Source: Phascolarctos cinereus (lineage: Eukaryota; Chordata; Mammalia; Diprotodontia; Phascolarctidae). Taken from it: a stretch of 64,000 nucleotides of DNA. Under the pieces are notes generated by a model. It ran no database searches. It was not told the DNA's origin and saw only the letters and a program-made list of their open reading frames with translations. The stretch spans positions 9,124,001-9,188,000 of the forward strand of contig NW_018343953.1 of the NCBI RefSeq assembly GCF_002099425.1, read 5' to 3'. The position numbers and the translations under genes are program-made. Every line of letters starts with the position of its first letter. The stretch's first letter is position 1. Shown here one piece after another: positions 31,640-43,655 of this stretch.

Positions 31640-33100
31640 CTAAATGTCATCTTCTAAGTGTTTGAAGGAAAAGCTGGTTGAATCACAGGAAGAAGTAGAT
31701 TATTAAATTTTAATAGTTGAGGACCTCAATGTGTCCCTTTAATATCTAGATATAACTAACAAAAAAGACAAATAAGAAAAATGATTTCACTAGAAATTTT
31801 AAAAAATTATATATAATAGATCTCTGGTGATTATTTGATGGGAATAAGAAGGAATATACTTATTTCTCCACTGTGAATGGTTAACAATGCTTTCTTATTT
31901 CTTGAGGCATACAGGCATTCTGTACCTACATTTTTACTTTGCACATTAAGGATGATAATCAATGAAAAGCCTTTGAAGGAGCAAAACTTAAATGCAGACT
32001 AATTTTATCTTAATGAATTTATACATCAAAAAACAAATCAGAAAAAAAGTGGACAATTTTATTAAAGCAAGACAACAATGAAACAACATAACAAGACTTT
32101 TGAAATGTAGCTAAAGCTGTCCTTATGAGAAATTTTGTATCTCTAAACATTTTTAATCAAAAGAGAGAAAAAACAAAGTAATGAATCTAAAAAATCAGAA
32201 AAACAACAAATAAATCATCCCAATAAAATATACAAATTGAAATTGGGAAAGTCAAAAAAAGATGAACAAATTTAAAAAAATACATTAAATTGATAAATAA
32301 ATGTAGCAGCAAATTCTTTGGGAAAATGAATGAAATAGATAAACCTTTGCCTTCTCATATAAAAGAAAGGAAAATCAAATTTCCAGCATTTAAATTGGCA
32401 AAGGAGAATTCACAAATAATGGGGAGCAAATAAATCAAATTACTATAAGCTATTTTATTTTCTTACATGCCCAAAATTGGGAAGCTTTAATGAAATGGAT
32501 GACGATTTACAAAAATATTAGGATTAAAAGAACGAGAAGTAGAGAATGTAAATCACTTAATGTCGGGGGAAAAAGGAAATCGATAAAGTAGTAAAAGAAC
32601 TTCCAAAGAGGGGGAAAAAAAGGGGGAAAAACTCCAAGGAGGAAAAACACTCAGATGGATTTGCAAGTGAATTCAGGCTACAAATGATTCTAATATATTA
32701 TATTATATATATAATATAATATAATATATTCTATATAATTTTTTTAAAAGATAAAGTGGTCTTATCAAGCTCCTTTTATGAAACATCTACATCACTGATA
32801 CCTAAAGTATGGAGAGATAAGTAAACTATAGATAGACCAATATCTCTAATAAATGTCAATGAAATATTTTTGAATATAATTTTACTGAAGAGGCTACAAC
32901 ATATTAAAAATATTATACACTAGGATGAAGAATGCAGAGTTGATTTGATTATAATAAAATTATAAATGTAATAAACCATATTAAAAAGATTTTCACTTTT
33001 TACAGATGGTACAATTTATTTAGAGAATTCTAGAAACTTTATTAAAAATAACAAAAACTAAGGTGTGAACATACCAACAAATAACCTAATATAAGGTGTG
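31640..33100 (+). mobile_element. L1 ORF2 fragment (endonuclease end to RT)
   Basis: Broken plus-strand frames give, in order: AKAVLMRNFVSLN (about 32110-32150, the L1 'AKAVLRGKFIALN'), a segment like 'SFGKMNEIDKPL' near 32310-32345, and RPISLINVNEIFLNIILLKR then LQHIKNIIH (about 32835-32925, the L1 RT 'RPISLMNIDAKILNKIL'). Many stops. Probably part of the same old plus-strand L1 whose ORF1 is at 25480-29660. Confidence 0.78.
32690..32742. repeat. (TAATA/TATAT)n AT-only tract
   Basis: About 50 bases of A and T in overlapping TATAT/AATAT units within the decayed L1 ORF2. Confidence 0.93.
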
Positions 33101-34184
33101 AAGAGTTTGTATTTTTATACTGCATGTGATGTATATTTGACTTTGTGCCTCTTATTGTCCACTATAATCCCCTAATGCTTCATCAGGGCATGGATGTTTT
33201 CTGACTCTATGGCAGTGGAACACAAGTTATAACAAATGCTACAAAGTAAGAAAGACTTCAAATCTATGTCTATCACCTGAGAATCCACCTTGATAAGTTC
33301 TAAGAAGTCTCTTCTAAGAGCCAAACATTAGGTATATATTTAAATATGTGTATTATGTTTTACACAAATGTATATACAAGCCTATATACATACCTAGACA
33401 TATATTGATGAAAATATAAGACTTTTTTTTAACAATGTCTTATAAATTATAAAATGAACTTTTAATTTCTCAAGTATGTTATAATATTTTATTATCAATA
33501 TCTTTGAATCTGGGACTTCTAAAATCTCAATGTCTTGAACGCTTTAAAGTAGGATCTACAATTGGAGGGTTTATGATCACTTTAAGAACTAGAACCATAT
33601 CAAATATTGAAGCAGTTAGATGGATTTTATGTCTTTTATTTGATAGAAAGGAGCTAAGAAAAATCTTACTTATCTATACATGGGAAGTATGAGTAGCCTA
33701 GTGAACCAAAAACATTTAAAAAAAAGAGAGAGAACATATTAAAATCCACAGCTAATCACTGCTTAGACTATTATCAGTATTTTTTTTTCCCCTTTCTCAT
33801 AAGAAAGCCTATGCAGCCATCATCTGGGAAGGCTGCTCCTGTGGAGAAGGGTTTACTCATCCCACCCACTCTCAACTAAAAGCCACTCACAGGACAGGCA
33901 ATCAAACATTGCTCATGAAGCAGAGCACCCTGAGGGAGGGAGAGGAGCTGGTATGCACCAGGTAGAGCAAAACGCTGCCACCATTTTAACTATCATCAAA
34001 CCCTGATGAAGACAGAAGCCCTAGACAATGAAATCAAGAGCCTTTGAAATAATCATGTTTCCAGCCCCATGTCAAATGGTTGAACACTAGAAAATAGTAG
34101 AAATGATATTAAAGAAGATGTCTTTCTATACCTTAAGGACCATGGGACTTTTTAAAATCAGATTTGCTGCTGAAACCTTCCATA
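33101..34184. other. Unassigned
   Basis: No recognisable gene. 33810-34070 has balanced composition and no repeat signature. Confidence 0.4.
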
Positions 34185-34312
34185 TGTGTTATCTCCCCCA
34201 TTAGCATATGAACACTTTGAGAGTAGGGTCTTACTTTGCTATTCTTATCTGCAATGCTTAAAAAAGCACATAGTAAGTGCTTAATAAGTTCATTCATTTA
34301 TTCAATATTAAC
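34185..34312 (+). mobile_element. L2 LINE 3' end
   Basis: 'catatgaacactttgagagt' 'agggtcttac', then 'gcacatagtaagtgcttaat' 'aagttcattcattta' is the L2 3' terminal order. Confidence 0.72.
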
Positions 34313-35204
34313 AAACTCCAGTGCATAGAATTGGAAGTGATTTTAGAATCCAGTGCCTTTATTTTACATGTGATTTGCTGAACTTTAACTAGTTATATTT
34401 TGCAGATGGGACCACAATCTTGGTTTCCTTATATGTGGATACTATAGGCTACAAATAAAATAGAATTGCTCCAGTTGGAGATGGGGGCAAGGTATCATGA
34501 AAATGTCTTTGCATAATCACCTAACTGCTCTTGTCCTCAATTTTTTCTTGTCCTTTCAGCTTCAAAATCTATGACCCTACAATCAATCTTCTATCTAATT
34601 AGAAAGACTTTTCTAATTAATTAGCATATTACATGACAAACTCTTCAGCATTCCAAAGGTCCTGAATATTACAAGTCTCTCTGACTTATGTTAGCTATCT
34701 CCAACTATTTAAACATCTGTCATCTAGAAAGGGGACTAGATTTACTTTGTGTTGTGGCAAGTGGCATGGCTAGGAGCAGTGACAATTATGGGGGGGAAGA
34801 TTTATATTCAACCATATTGTATTCTAGAAGGAGGAGGAGAAGAAGAAGAAGAGCAACAAACACTGTAAAGGGAAGTAGTCATTGTGACTCCTAGGCCAGT
34901 TTCTGCTACTAATTAGCCATATTTATTGAATGTGACTTTGCAGAAGGCAAGTAACTACTTGCTTTCAACTTCCTCATTTGTTAAATGCTCTTTCAACTCC
35001 AGAATTCATTGACTGCCTCTGTTGCCCTTCCACTTCCTGGAATAGCTCTTTTTTCTGTACTTGAATATCCTCTATCTGGTCTAAATAAGATCCACTCCTC
35101 TGACATCCTTCCCATCCCACCAAATTTCCATAACAAGCAAGGGAAGTGAGTGCTAGCCATGCCCTGAGTAAAATGAGCTATAACTGTGTGGTTACTGGAC
35201 AGCA
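34313..35204. other. Unassigned
   Basis: Contains a short GGA/GAA run at 34830-34855. No clear element or exon. Confidence 0.4.
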
Positions 35205-35470
35205 CTAGACAATTAGGTGATACAATAAATAAATTACAGGAGTTGGAAACCTGAAACTGAATCTGATCTCTGATGCTTACTAGTTGTGTGACCCTGAGCA
35301 AGTCACTTAACTTCTCTGTGCCTCAGTTCTCTCATCTTGCAAAACGGGTACAAAAATAGCACCTAACTCATAGAGTTGTAAGGGTCAAATGAGATAACAC
35401 ATACAAAGCACTTTGTAAACCTTAAAGTGCTATACAAATGCTACTCATTATTACTAATATCATTATTAAC
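35205..35470 (+). mobile_element. MIR, nearly full length
   Basis: 'gcttactagttgtgtgaccc', 'tgagcaagtcacttaacttc', 'caaaacgggtacaaaaatag', 'acaaagcactttgtaaacct', 'taaagtgctatacaaatgct' are in full MIR order. It is the best preserved MIR in the window. Confidence 0.94.
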
Positions 35471-36775
35471 TCTGTGCTTTGTCTTGTTTGTAACAATTGT
35501 AAGATCCTACTAGGGGATCCTCTAATGCTTGTCTGTGCTAGGCATGCCTTGTAATGCTTTTCTTTACTGTGCAATGCTAAAGGTTAATTGGTTCTTGACT
35601 AACTTTTGTTAACTAATGTTACTAGAAGCTTTATGAAACCCTCAGCTTTCTCTTAGTCTCTTGCATTACCTTGCCTTGAACATTTGGCTCTCGATCTGGA
35701 CATCTGTAAAATTAGAGAAGAATCACACTGGTGCAGTAAATTTCCTCTGTGGAATATAAACCTTGAAAACAAGGACTCTCACTATATCCTACCAGAATAC
35801 TTTGCATTTACTAGGCATTTAGAAAATTTTGCAGGATTGGATGGACTGAATTATAACAATGAATATTGTGTCCACCAGCTGCCCAATCAAGCATTCCACC
35901 ACTGTATAGAAACCTGCTACCCAGGGGGTAGCTGCTAGAAGCAGATGACAACACAAAAGGTGTTTGAGAATTTGGTAACCAGATATAACTACAGGAGAAC
36001 TGCACATATTCCTGTTAAATGTCTTTGTCAATAATCAGCTTCACTTTGGTTCAAACCTGAACCATAAGTTAAAGTCCTATTAGACTTTTACCAATCAATA
36101 GATGGATTCTGCTGGTATCCTTGCAGTGACAGATGGGAAGGAAGAAGTCCCATCCTTGCCAATTTTGGGGTAGACTCCCTGCGGCAAATAGGAGAAAACA
36201 TGACAGTTGCGCAGATTGGGCAAACGTGGATGGGATTGTGATCTGCCTTGCTAGGAGGAATAGCCAACTCTGTAAGATCAGAGATCCATTGAATATTTGG
36301 GAAGAGGGGATTATCAAAAAAGGGATTAGGAGCTGGACCAATGAGAACTCACTTCAAATCTCATTGAAAAAAATCTCTGAAGCATTGTTCCTAATGTTCT
36401 GTATGATTTCCCCTTAACATTATCTGAAGTGGGGGCTTGGAAATACTTTGGTCAGACTGAGATTTGTATTAAGTTTTACTTGTTACGACAGTATTTCTTC
36501 CACTAAAATTATCTGATGTGTTATTCTGGTGTGGGAATGAACCAGGATTCCTGAAGGCTATGGAAGTGGATTTTGGCAGGTTCTATCAAGCTAGGGGGAA
36601 AAAAATCAAAACTACAAGATCATAACATATGTCTATCATGAGAGGACCAGATTTAGTTCAGATAGACTTATTTGAGGTTGTCTCCAATGTTTCAGCCACA
36701 AGAACTCATGGAAGTAATTTAATAAGGCAAATAGGGGTTAAAATATGCTTGGTTAAAGGTGGTACCAACATCAAT
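35471..36775. other. Unassigned; contains a 94-codon open frame
   Basis: No transposon signature that I can name. The plus-strand frame 36133-36417 (CLARRNSQLCKIRDPLNIWEEGI and onward) is less repetitive than its surroundings, but no splice sites or family motif support an exon. 36095-36260 could be part of a fossil retroposon. Confidence 0.3.
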
Positions 36776-36779
36776 AAAA

Positions 36780-37115
36780 TCACAGCTTCTTGAAATATTG
36801 AGGAAACATTGCTGTATCAACATCTGTGACTCATCCCCTTTCTATGCTATCTCCCTCAAGATCACCTGGGCCCTACTTCTCTCCCAAAATACTTCATATC
36901 AGTGGTCTCATCAGCTCCCATTGGTTCAGCTACTATCTTCATTCTGATGACTCTCTCATCTATCTATATGGCCTTAATCCTTCTCCTAAGCTATAGACCT
37001 ACATCACCAACTGCCCATGGTTATTTCCAAATGGATGTCCCATTGGTACTTCAAGCTCATCACATCCAAACCACTGTAACCCCTGTCCCAAATTCCGTTG
37101 ATATGGGACTCTCTC
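36780..37115 (+). mobile_element. L2 LINE, sense coding region
   Basis: 'agtggtctcatcagctccca', 'atcttcattctgatgactct', 'cctaagctatagacctacat' and 'ccaaatggatgtcccattgg' follow L2 order (SHQLPW...LMTLS...LSPELQT...MDVP). Confidence 0.82.
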
Positions 37116-37924
37116 ATTATTGGTGGAGATGAATACCCTACTCTGCATGAAAGGCAGGGCAGAGTTGGTGAGAGCTTGAGTTCTCAGTGAGTCCCTTCTG
37201 AGACTCTTTAAGGGAGAGTCCCCTCTGTATCCCACTTTGGGACTCTTCTGGACCAGTCCCCTTTGGAATTTTTGGAGTACCAGTCTTCTTCAGGACTCTT
37301 CAAGCATTGAATTGCTTTGGGCCCTTTTTGGCTTCTAGCTTTGAAAGAGAAGTTGGAAGAGCCTGATTCCACTTCAGGTTGCTGAAGGAAAAGACTCAGA
37401 AGACATGAGATGAGCTGGCAGTCTTTGTCATGTCCCTACTCCCAGTTTGCCATACTAGAAACTTCGGGGAGTTTCCTCTTGAGTAAGATCCAAGATCTTC
37501 TCTCTTGTTTGAGTTGAGTTATCTTGCTCCCACTAAGGAAGCTTCTTTACTCTGTGTTGTCTGGTATATATTCTCCTACGTATTTTTTCCATGATTTCTG
37601 TTTTGCTATAATTTAGATAAACAGGATTCTTTGCTATTCACTTTGTGTATTCATTATGGAGCTGGTATTAGGTAGGGAAGGGGTAAAACCCTGGATATAT
37701 AGCTTCTCCCCTTCTCCCCCAGAAATGACAAAGCTATAAAAAGTCAGCTTGAATCTGATCATATCATTTAGATGAAAAATATTTATGGGAGCAGATAGAC
37801 ATACTTTTTTTCAGTACTCCTTCCCTCTAAAGAGAGGAGAATAGTAGCCTTTGGCCCCAACCTCCTGTTTCCCATCCAGGCAGGAATTTAAATCTCTCTT
37901 GGAGAAAGGTAGTAAGTTTATTAA
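37116..37924. other. Unassigned; GGGACT/CCTTT-rich block
   Basis: 37180-37310 carries irregular reiterations of gggactc/agtcccctttgg. This may be an old LTR or a decayed minisatellite. 37320-37700 shows no anchor. Confidence 0.3.
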
Positions 37925-38340
37925 GTAGTCATCTTTGACCCCTCCCTCTCCATCAAACTTCAAAGTCAATTACTTGCCAAATTTTGTCAATTCCCCCCTC
38001 TGCAACATCTGTGACATCTCTTGCAAGCAACACCTTCTCTATTCAAAAGGGCCTCACCTTACTTCAGGCCTTCATCACTCTCAAATGAACTGTCACAAGA
38101 ATCTCCTTACCCTGCCTTGTTTCTCATCCAATCTAATCTCTATATAGCTTAAAATTGACATTCCCCAATTTTAGGTCTGATCCTTTTGTTTCCTTCTTTA
38201 AGAGAGTTCATTGGCCTACCATCACTTCCAGGATCAAAACTCAAATTCCTCTGTTTTGCTCTTAAAAACCTTTATATCCAGATTTAGCTTGCCATTCCAT
38301 TACTTCCCTGCACACATTCTATGTTCAAACCAAGCTGATG
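37925..38340 (+). mobile_element. L2 LINE, sense coding region
   Basis: 'caggccttcatcactctcaa', 'aatctccttaccctgccttg', 'cttccaggatcaaaactcaa' and 'attcctctgttttgctctta' are sense L2 phrases in order. Confidence 0.72.
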
Positions 38341-38384
38341 TATAGACTTCCTTATACATGGCATTTGATCTCTCTTCTCATCAG

Positions 38385-38775
38385 TTATAAGCCATGCTAG
38401 GTGCTGGGGATAGTCTGCCCCCTCAAGGGACTTATTTTCTTTGGGGGTTGGAGGGTAGGGGCAAGACATACACACATAAGTAAATACAAAATATATAGAA
38501 AGATTAAAAAAGGTAATTTTGTTGCTTTTGGGAGAAGGGATTAGCAGTTAGATGATGAAGAAAAGCTTCATGTAAGAAGGAACATTTGGGTTGAACTTCG
38601 AAGGAATCTACATGGAGCTGAAGGAGCTTCCAGACATCAGGAAGGGCCTGGATGAAGGCACAAGGAGAAGAGGTGGGATACTGGGAATAAAGAGTGGCAC
38701 TTAGGCCAGTTTGGTAGGTGTTGATGTGTTATAAGCCTAGAAAGGTGGGCTGGAGCCAGATTCTAGGCCTCATAT
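38385..38775 (-). mobile_element. L2 LINE, antisense
   Basis: 'gccatgctaggtgctgggga', 'ccctcaagggacttattttc', 'agcttcatgtaagaaggaac' and 'ttgggttgaacttcgaagga' are antisense L2 phrases. It sits head-on to the sense L2 upstream. Confidence 0.68.
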
Positions 38776-38779
38776 CAGA

Positions 38780-39062
38780 AACATACTCCATCCTTGCTGC
38801 CTAGCTAGCTAGAATTCCTAGTTTCTTTCAAAGACTAACTCATAATGAGGCTTTACTTGATCCCTCCCTCCAGTTACCTTTCCCCGTGAATTTATATATT
38901 TTTATAACTATTTTACATTTTCTTCTTATGTATACATGTTTTTCTCCTGAAAGAAGCAAGCTTTTTGAGGGCAAGGGCTGTTTCTTTTTTGACTTTGTAT
39001 TCTAAGAACAGACAACAGTGCCTGACACATGGTAGGTATTTGGTGTTTGTTGAATGATCAAA
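38780..39062 (+). mobile_element. L2 LINE 3' end
   Basis: 'gaggctttacttgatccctc', 'ttttgagggcaagggctgtt' and the terminus 'acagtgcctgacacatggta' 'ggtatttggtgtttgttgaa'. Confidence 0.85.
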
Positions 39063-40525
39063 TGTAGTATAATGGAATTTATCCTGTAATTGGTATTCAT
39101 TGAGTTACCATTTGAATGGTCTGGGCTGGAATTGCCTGAGAAGCTAGTCAGCTCTTTGCCCCCATGCTCTGAGTAACTGGTAATACCAAATCACTGGGCA
39201 GGACATCTCATTCTCAGCCTTTTCTGCATCACACTTCTTTGCACCACACTTGTTACATCAAAAATATGCTTTTTTGAACTCTCACCTCTCTCCTTCCCAC
39301 AAATTCTCTGCTTTGTTTCTTGGTGGCAAAAGAGAAAGGCAATTTTAATTTGCCAGGATTTATGGTATCCAGACTTTATGTAGGTTTTGGGTTAGGTTCA
39401 CAGATAATTTAAAAAAAAACACAACAAAACTTTCTGCTTGTTCTTTAGCTTATCCCATATCTGGAATCATTCCACGTTCAAAATTGAATATGAAGTGGCC
39501 TCTATTTGTTCCCACAAATATTCAAAAAAGAAACTCACTTTCAGGCCAATTTATGGTTGTTTCTTCATACAAAGCAGAGCTCTGTTGGAAATTTCTGATC
39601 AGAACCAGCTTTGCAAGCAAAGAGAACTCATTTCATTGAAAATAATTCCACATTGCCATGTTTGACATCCATTTGCTTAATTTCTAGTAATTAAGTTGCT
39701 CTGTAGCAGCAAGAGGATTTCATGTCATCTAAAAACCCCAACTGCACCCATCGCAGAGGACAAATGCTATCACTCAAATATGCTCCATCTACTGAGATTC
39801 CTGGAGTATGTTCCATAGTCTAACCCTTAGAAGGAAAATGAAAAGAAGCCGTTGATTATAAGTTGCAGCCAATGCATTTACCTCTGACAAACAGGCCTTC
39901 AAGGCTTAAAAGCTTTCCTCTCCTCTTGGAGAGGCAAGCTCTCTGGCCTGAGCCTGAATGTGCTTGTAGGCTCATGATGCAGAAGAAGCATAAATTAGAA
40001 ACAATTACACTGAACAGAACCAAGCCCAGCAGGGCATTCCTCCCTTTAAAGTGTAATGAGAAAAGGAAAAGGCAAAAAGCTAAGGAACGTTAGCTGCCCT
40101 CTATTCTAGGCTCATCCGCCTTTCATTTAGAACAGCCCATGGCTCCTCTCCCCTGAGAGAGGGTTAGGTGAGGTCCTGTTTGAAGCTGTGCCCACTGGGG
40201 GAAGGGAGAGATGACTCAATAGTCTCATCTATACAATAGCAAAACTCTCCTGAGCAAGAGGAACCATGTTTGAACTTGGCAGGGCTCAGCAGTGTTGTGG
40301 CATGATTCAGGTTTAGAAAGTCAATCTGACTTTTACAGTCTGAGTAATAACACCCCATAGGGATCCACTAAGTGTGTGGGTGTCCAGAATTTTCTGCTGG
40401 AGCTGAGAAATGGCGTAGAGATAGCAAAAGAAACCATCTTGCCCTGAAGAACATGGGGAAACCCTGAATCAAGAAAAATGGACTGATAGAAGGCTACCGG
40501 AGACAGCATGGAACTGGGATTACTA
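39063..40525. other. Repeat-poor, candidate conserved non-coding DNA
   Basis: No recognisable transposon. 39850-40140 stands out: balanced composition, dense near-palindromic AT cores within GC-moderate sequence (aaattagaaacaattacact, ccctttaaagtgtaatgaga) and no open exon signature. The function of an enhancer-like element is inference only. Confidence 0.45.
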
Positions 40526-40527
40526 AT

Positions 40528-40652
40528 TCTTTGCTAGGACTGGGACAAATCATTTTCCTTTAATGGATTTTCATCTGAATAAAGGAGATTTTCATACTCT
40601 CTCCTCCTGCCTAATTATCTGTCATAGTATAAAAATAAAATGAAGTAATAAT
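40528..40652 (+). repeat. Dispersed 125-bp direct repeat, copy 1
   Basis: 'taggactgggacaaatcatt' to 'agtataaaaataaaatgaa' recurs at 42542-42668 in the same orientation with roughly 90% identity by eye. The core vaguely resembles a MIR CORE, but the two share far more with each other than with MIR. Confidence 0.88.
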
Positions 40653-40919
40653 CTGGAAAGTAAACTGAAAATACATGTTCAGAATCATTTCTATACATGA
40701 CACTTATTTCCATACATTGTGTCCATGGTTTCACCTGGGTGGTTATTTTCTCCACTTACACTAATGCCAACACCTCTACAATTTGGTGCACTGCTAGGAG
40801 CATTGCTGGGTCCAAAAGAATCCATATCCTTGTGATCAACATGGCAATGAATCTGTCTAGATCTGAATCATCTCTATAGACTTGGATGATGCATGTGTGT
40901 GTGGGTGAAATAAGGTGGG

Positions 40920-41106
40920 GTGGTGCAGTATGTATGATGAGACCCAATGGTAGTCTGATGAAGCAAATGGGGCCCTTCTCAGAGTGATATTTTAAATGTA
41001 TGAAGTAAAAATGCATAGGAATAAAAGGGAAACCAATTAAATTGAAATAGATATCAAAGTATTAAAAAAAAAGTTCACAGACCCCAGGTTAAGAAATCTT
41101 GCTTTA
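40920..41106 (+). mobile_element. hAT-type non-autonomous DNA transposon
   Basis: 'gagtgatattttaaatgtat', 'gggaaaccaattaaattgaa', 'atagatatcaaagtattaaa' and 'cagaccccaggttaagaaat' match the order of a mammal-wide hAT MITE whose ends read CAGGGGTTCTTAACCT. It is related to the copy at 48020. Family name not fixed. Confidence 0.68.
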
Positions 41107-41637
41107 CAATTTTATAGGACATGTTTTGTTCCAACAGCACAGTGTTGAAGGGTTACCTTATCTTGAGGAGAACTTTAGTGGAGGATTATTAATACTGAAA
41201 TTAAAATTTTGCTTATTGATAAATCACTGCATAGTCAGAAATAGGGGTCAATAAACAAACTCTTGATCATTATAAAGTTAAATGTTATCTGTCTAAATAT
41301 AAATTTTGTCTAAAAGGGTGCAGATGTAAAGCTAGCTTCAGTACAGAATTTAGAGTCTGAAGGCTGAGGTTCTCTCCTTCAGCTCATGAACTCAGTGACA
41401 CTAATCACAAATGCTGGCTCTCAGTCTACACTTCTTCCTTCCTTCACCATCTCCAGACTACTCTCTTGCTACTTCATAACTGATCACCAGTCCCTGAGGC
41501 TACTTTAACATGTACTTTGACAGACCTAGGTACCAAGTGAAGCTCAGTGCCCCCATTGACTCAGGTGTGTAGCTTCCTCTACTTTGACATTTACCACTAT
41601 CACATCCTTAAAAGCTTGCACATAAGAGCTTGGAAGA
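41107..41637. other. Unassigned
   Basis: No recognisable element or gene. Confidence 0.4.
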
Positions 41638-41638
41638 C

Positions 41639-41780
41639 ACTTTTTTTTTTTGGTGAGGCAATTGGGGTTAAATGACTTGCCCAGAGTCACACAGCTAGTG
41701 AGTGTTATGTGTCTGAGGCCAAATTTGAACTCAGGTCCTCCTGACTCCAGGACTGGTGATCTATCCACTGTGCCTCTTGG
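41639..41780 (-). mobile_element. Marsupial tRNA-SINE
   Basis: Antisense copy: T-run, 'ggtgaggcaattggggttaa', 'cttgcccagagtcacacagc', 'gaactcaggtcctcctgact', 'tatccactgtgcctcttgg'. The flanks share a short imperfect duplication (cttgg-aagaca / cttggcaagaca). Confidence 0.94.
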
Positions 41781-42541
41781 CAAGACATCTTGAGGACCCT
41801 CTCTTTTTGTGGATCCAAAAACACTTAGGGATTTCTTGGAGAGAGAATTTCAAGATTTTTACAAATAAAATAAAAGATCAGCCATGGCTTTGACAAAACC
41901 CATGAGATAATGGAATGACAACTTCCTGATAACCTTTAATTGTGTATATTAGAAATAGATATCATATCAGGGCCCTTTGCCTCTAATACTAGTATGTTGA
42001 AGGGAACAGGAAAGGTCTTAGAAAGTACTGTCAAGGTCTCCTCTGTGTCTGATGTAATATTGAACCAGAATAACTCAAGGCACCATGTACATAAGATATC
42101 AAGCAGACTTGAAGCACAGCTTGGCACACAAGACATTGCCATGGTTATATATCACATACAGAAATATAATCACAGACACAGAGGGCAAACCACACAGGAA
42201 ACTAGACCCCTGAGGATACACCACTTCGCCATAAAGAATTCCTACCTTCTAAACATACCACTCTGAAACCATTATAATGAGCCAGATGAAGTAAGAATGT
42301 GTAAGCTCACTGTTGCTCAATTTCTCTGCTTTCATGTGTTAGTATCTATTTAGGAGATGCACTGGTGCCTTCACCAGGGCTACTGACAATCATCTCCCTC
42401 CTTTCTACATCCACAGATGAAAAAGGTCTTGAATATCTGATTGTGACAATACAGTGGTGGCTATTAGGCTATCACTTCCTGGTTGCATACCAGTCCAGTG
42501 TCTATTAAAATGCATATATTTTATGCATTTTATATGCATAT
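41781..42541. other. Unassigned
   Basis: No recognisable element. A small palindrome-rich 'atgcatatattttatgcatt' lies at 42511-42530. Confidence 0.4.
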
Positions 42542-42668
42542 TCCTTTGATAGGACTGGGACAAATCATTTTCCTTTACTAGATTTTCATCTGAATAAGGA
42601 GAATTTTCATACTCTCTCCTCCTACCTAATTATCTCTCATAGTATAAGAATAAAATGAAATAATTATT
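42542..42668 (+). repeat. Dispersed 125-bp direct repeat, copy 2
   Basis: Partner of 40528-40652, about 2.0 kb away in the same orientation. The flanks do not match. Confidence 0.88.
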
Positions 42669-42734
42669 ATTTCTATATCTATTAATAATAACATTTCTAT
42701 ATAGCTATATAGACATATACATACATATACACAC

Positions 42735-42770
42735 CTATATATAGATAAACAGACAGACAGACAGACAGAC

Positions 42771-42801
<31 letters not shown>

Positions 42802-42812
42802 TAGATAGATAT
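42735..42812. repeat. GACA/GATA compound microsatellite
   Basis: (GACA)n, (GATA)n, (GACA)n, (GATA)n alternate in blocks, the Bkm-type composition. There is no other sign of satellite DNA. Confidence 0.97.
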
Positions 42813-43490
42813 GAACTAATGGCACAAAAGGTATATATATATGTAGATATACATGGAAATATAAGTATATGTATTTCTATATTTTCCCAAATGTATCATT
42901 GGTGGATAAATTTGTACTCTGCACACAGTTGAACTGTAGATTTGAGACTGGAACCCATATGCTCAGACTTCTAGGCTGGTACACAATTAACTATGACCTT
43001 CACTATTCCATTTCCAAGAAATTGCCTCAATTGAAAAAATGTTGGTACTTTCCATGTGAACCATCCTTCCTCATCAGTTTCAGTTTTTTTCCCCTTTTTA
43101 TACCTATCCTTCTCCAGTTCTCATGCCCAAATCTTAAAGATGTTACAAACTATAACAATAAATTAATGCTATATATTTTATTATTTTTTTACTTATTACA
43201 CATAGTTATATGTAATCAAAAACTCAGCTTATTTCTTTTCAGATTGGTTAGAAAGGAATTCTTTGTTGCTATATCAAGTCACTCTCCAGAGTGCTGAAGG
43301 ATTATAATTTTTCACATAAAATGACTTGCTTAGCCTGTCCTCTGGGACACAATTTACGTGATGAACAGAAAAGAACCTATTGATAACATGGCATTTATAG
43401 TTAGTCATAGATGAAATATTCTTGAAAGTTTTGACATCAAGTAGGTTCAACACAATGCCACCCAGAATTGATACTTTGTTCCTAAAAGTG
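42813..43490. other. Unassigned; holds a 142-codon AT-rich frame
   Basis: The plus-strand frame 42869-43297 is long, but its composition is that of AT-rich non-coding DNA (runs of F, L, I, Y, N), it begins in microsatellite sequence and shows no family motif. Confidence 0.4.
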
Positions 43491-43494
43491 TCAA

Positions 43495-43655
43495 GATCAT
43501 TGGATTTAGACCTGGAAGAAACTAGTCCAATCCTTCATTTTATAGCCCAGAGTGGTTACGCGGTCACAAAGGCAGCAAGTAGCAGAGCTAGGATTTGATC
43601 CCAGCTCTTCTACCTAACTCTAAGGACTTTTCTACTATGCTACATCACCTCATTT
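43495..43655 (-). mobile_element. MIR-type SINE
   Basis: 'ttagacctggaagaaactag', 'tccttcattttatagcccag', 'gcagagctaggatttgatcc' are in antisense MIR order. Confidence 0.8.

Noticed and set aside
34313-34900. Possible CR1/L3 fragment near 34640-34900
   Set aside because: Only vague phrase similarity; not enough to call.
42735-42812. GACA/GATA (Bkm-type) repeat as a sign of sex-chromosome origin
   Set aside because: A single short array occurs on any chromosome; no satellite context.
42869-43297. 142-codon open frame, one of the longer ones outside recognised repeats
   Set aside because: Starts in microsatellite-derived sequence, composition is AT-driven (F, L, I, Y, N), no family motif, no splice or promoter context.
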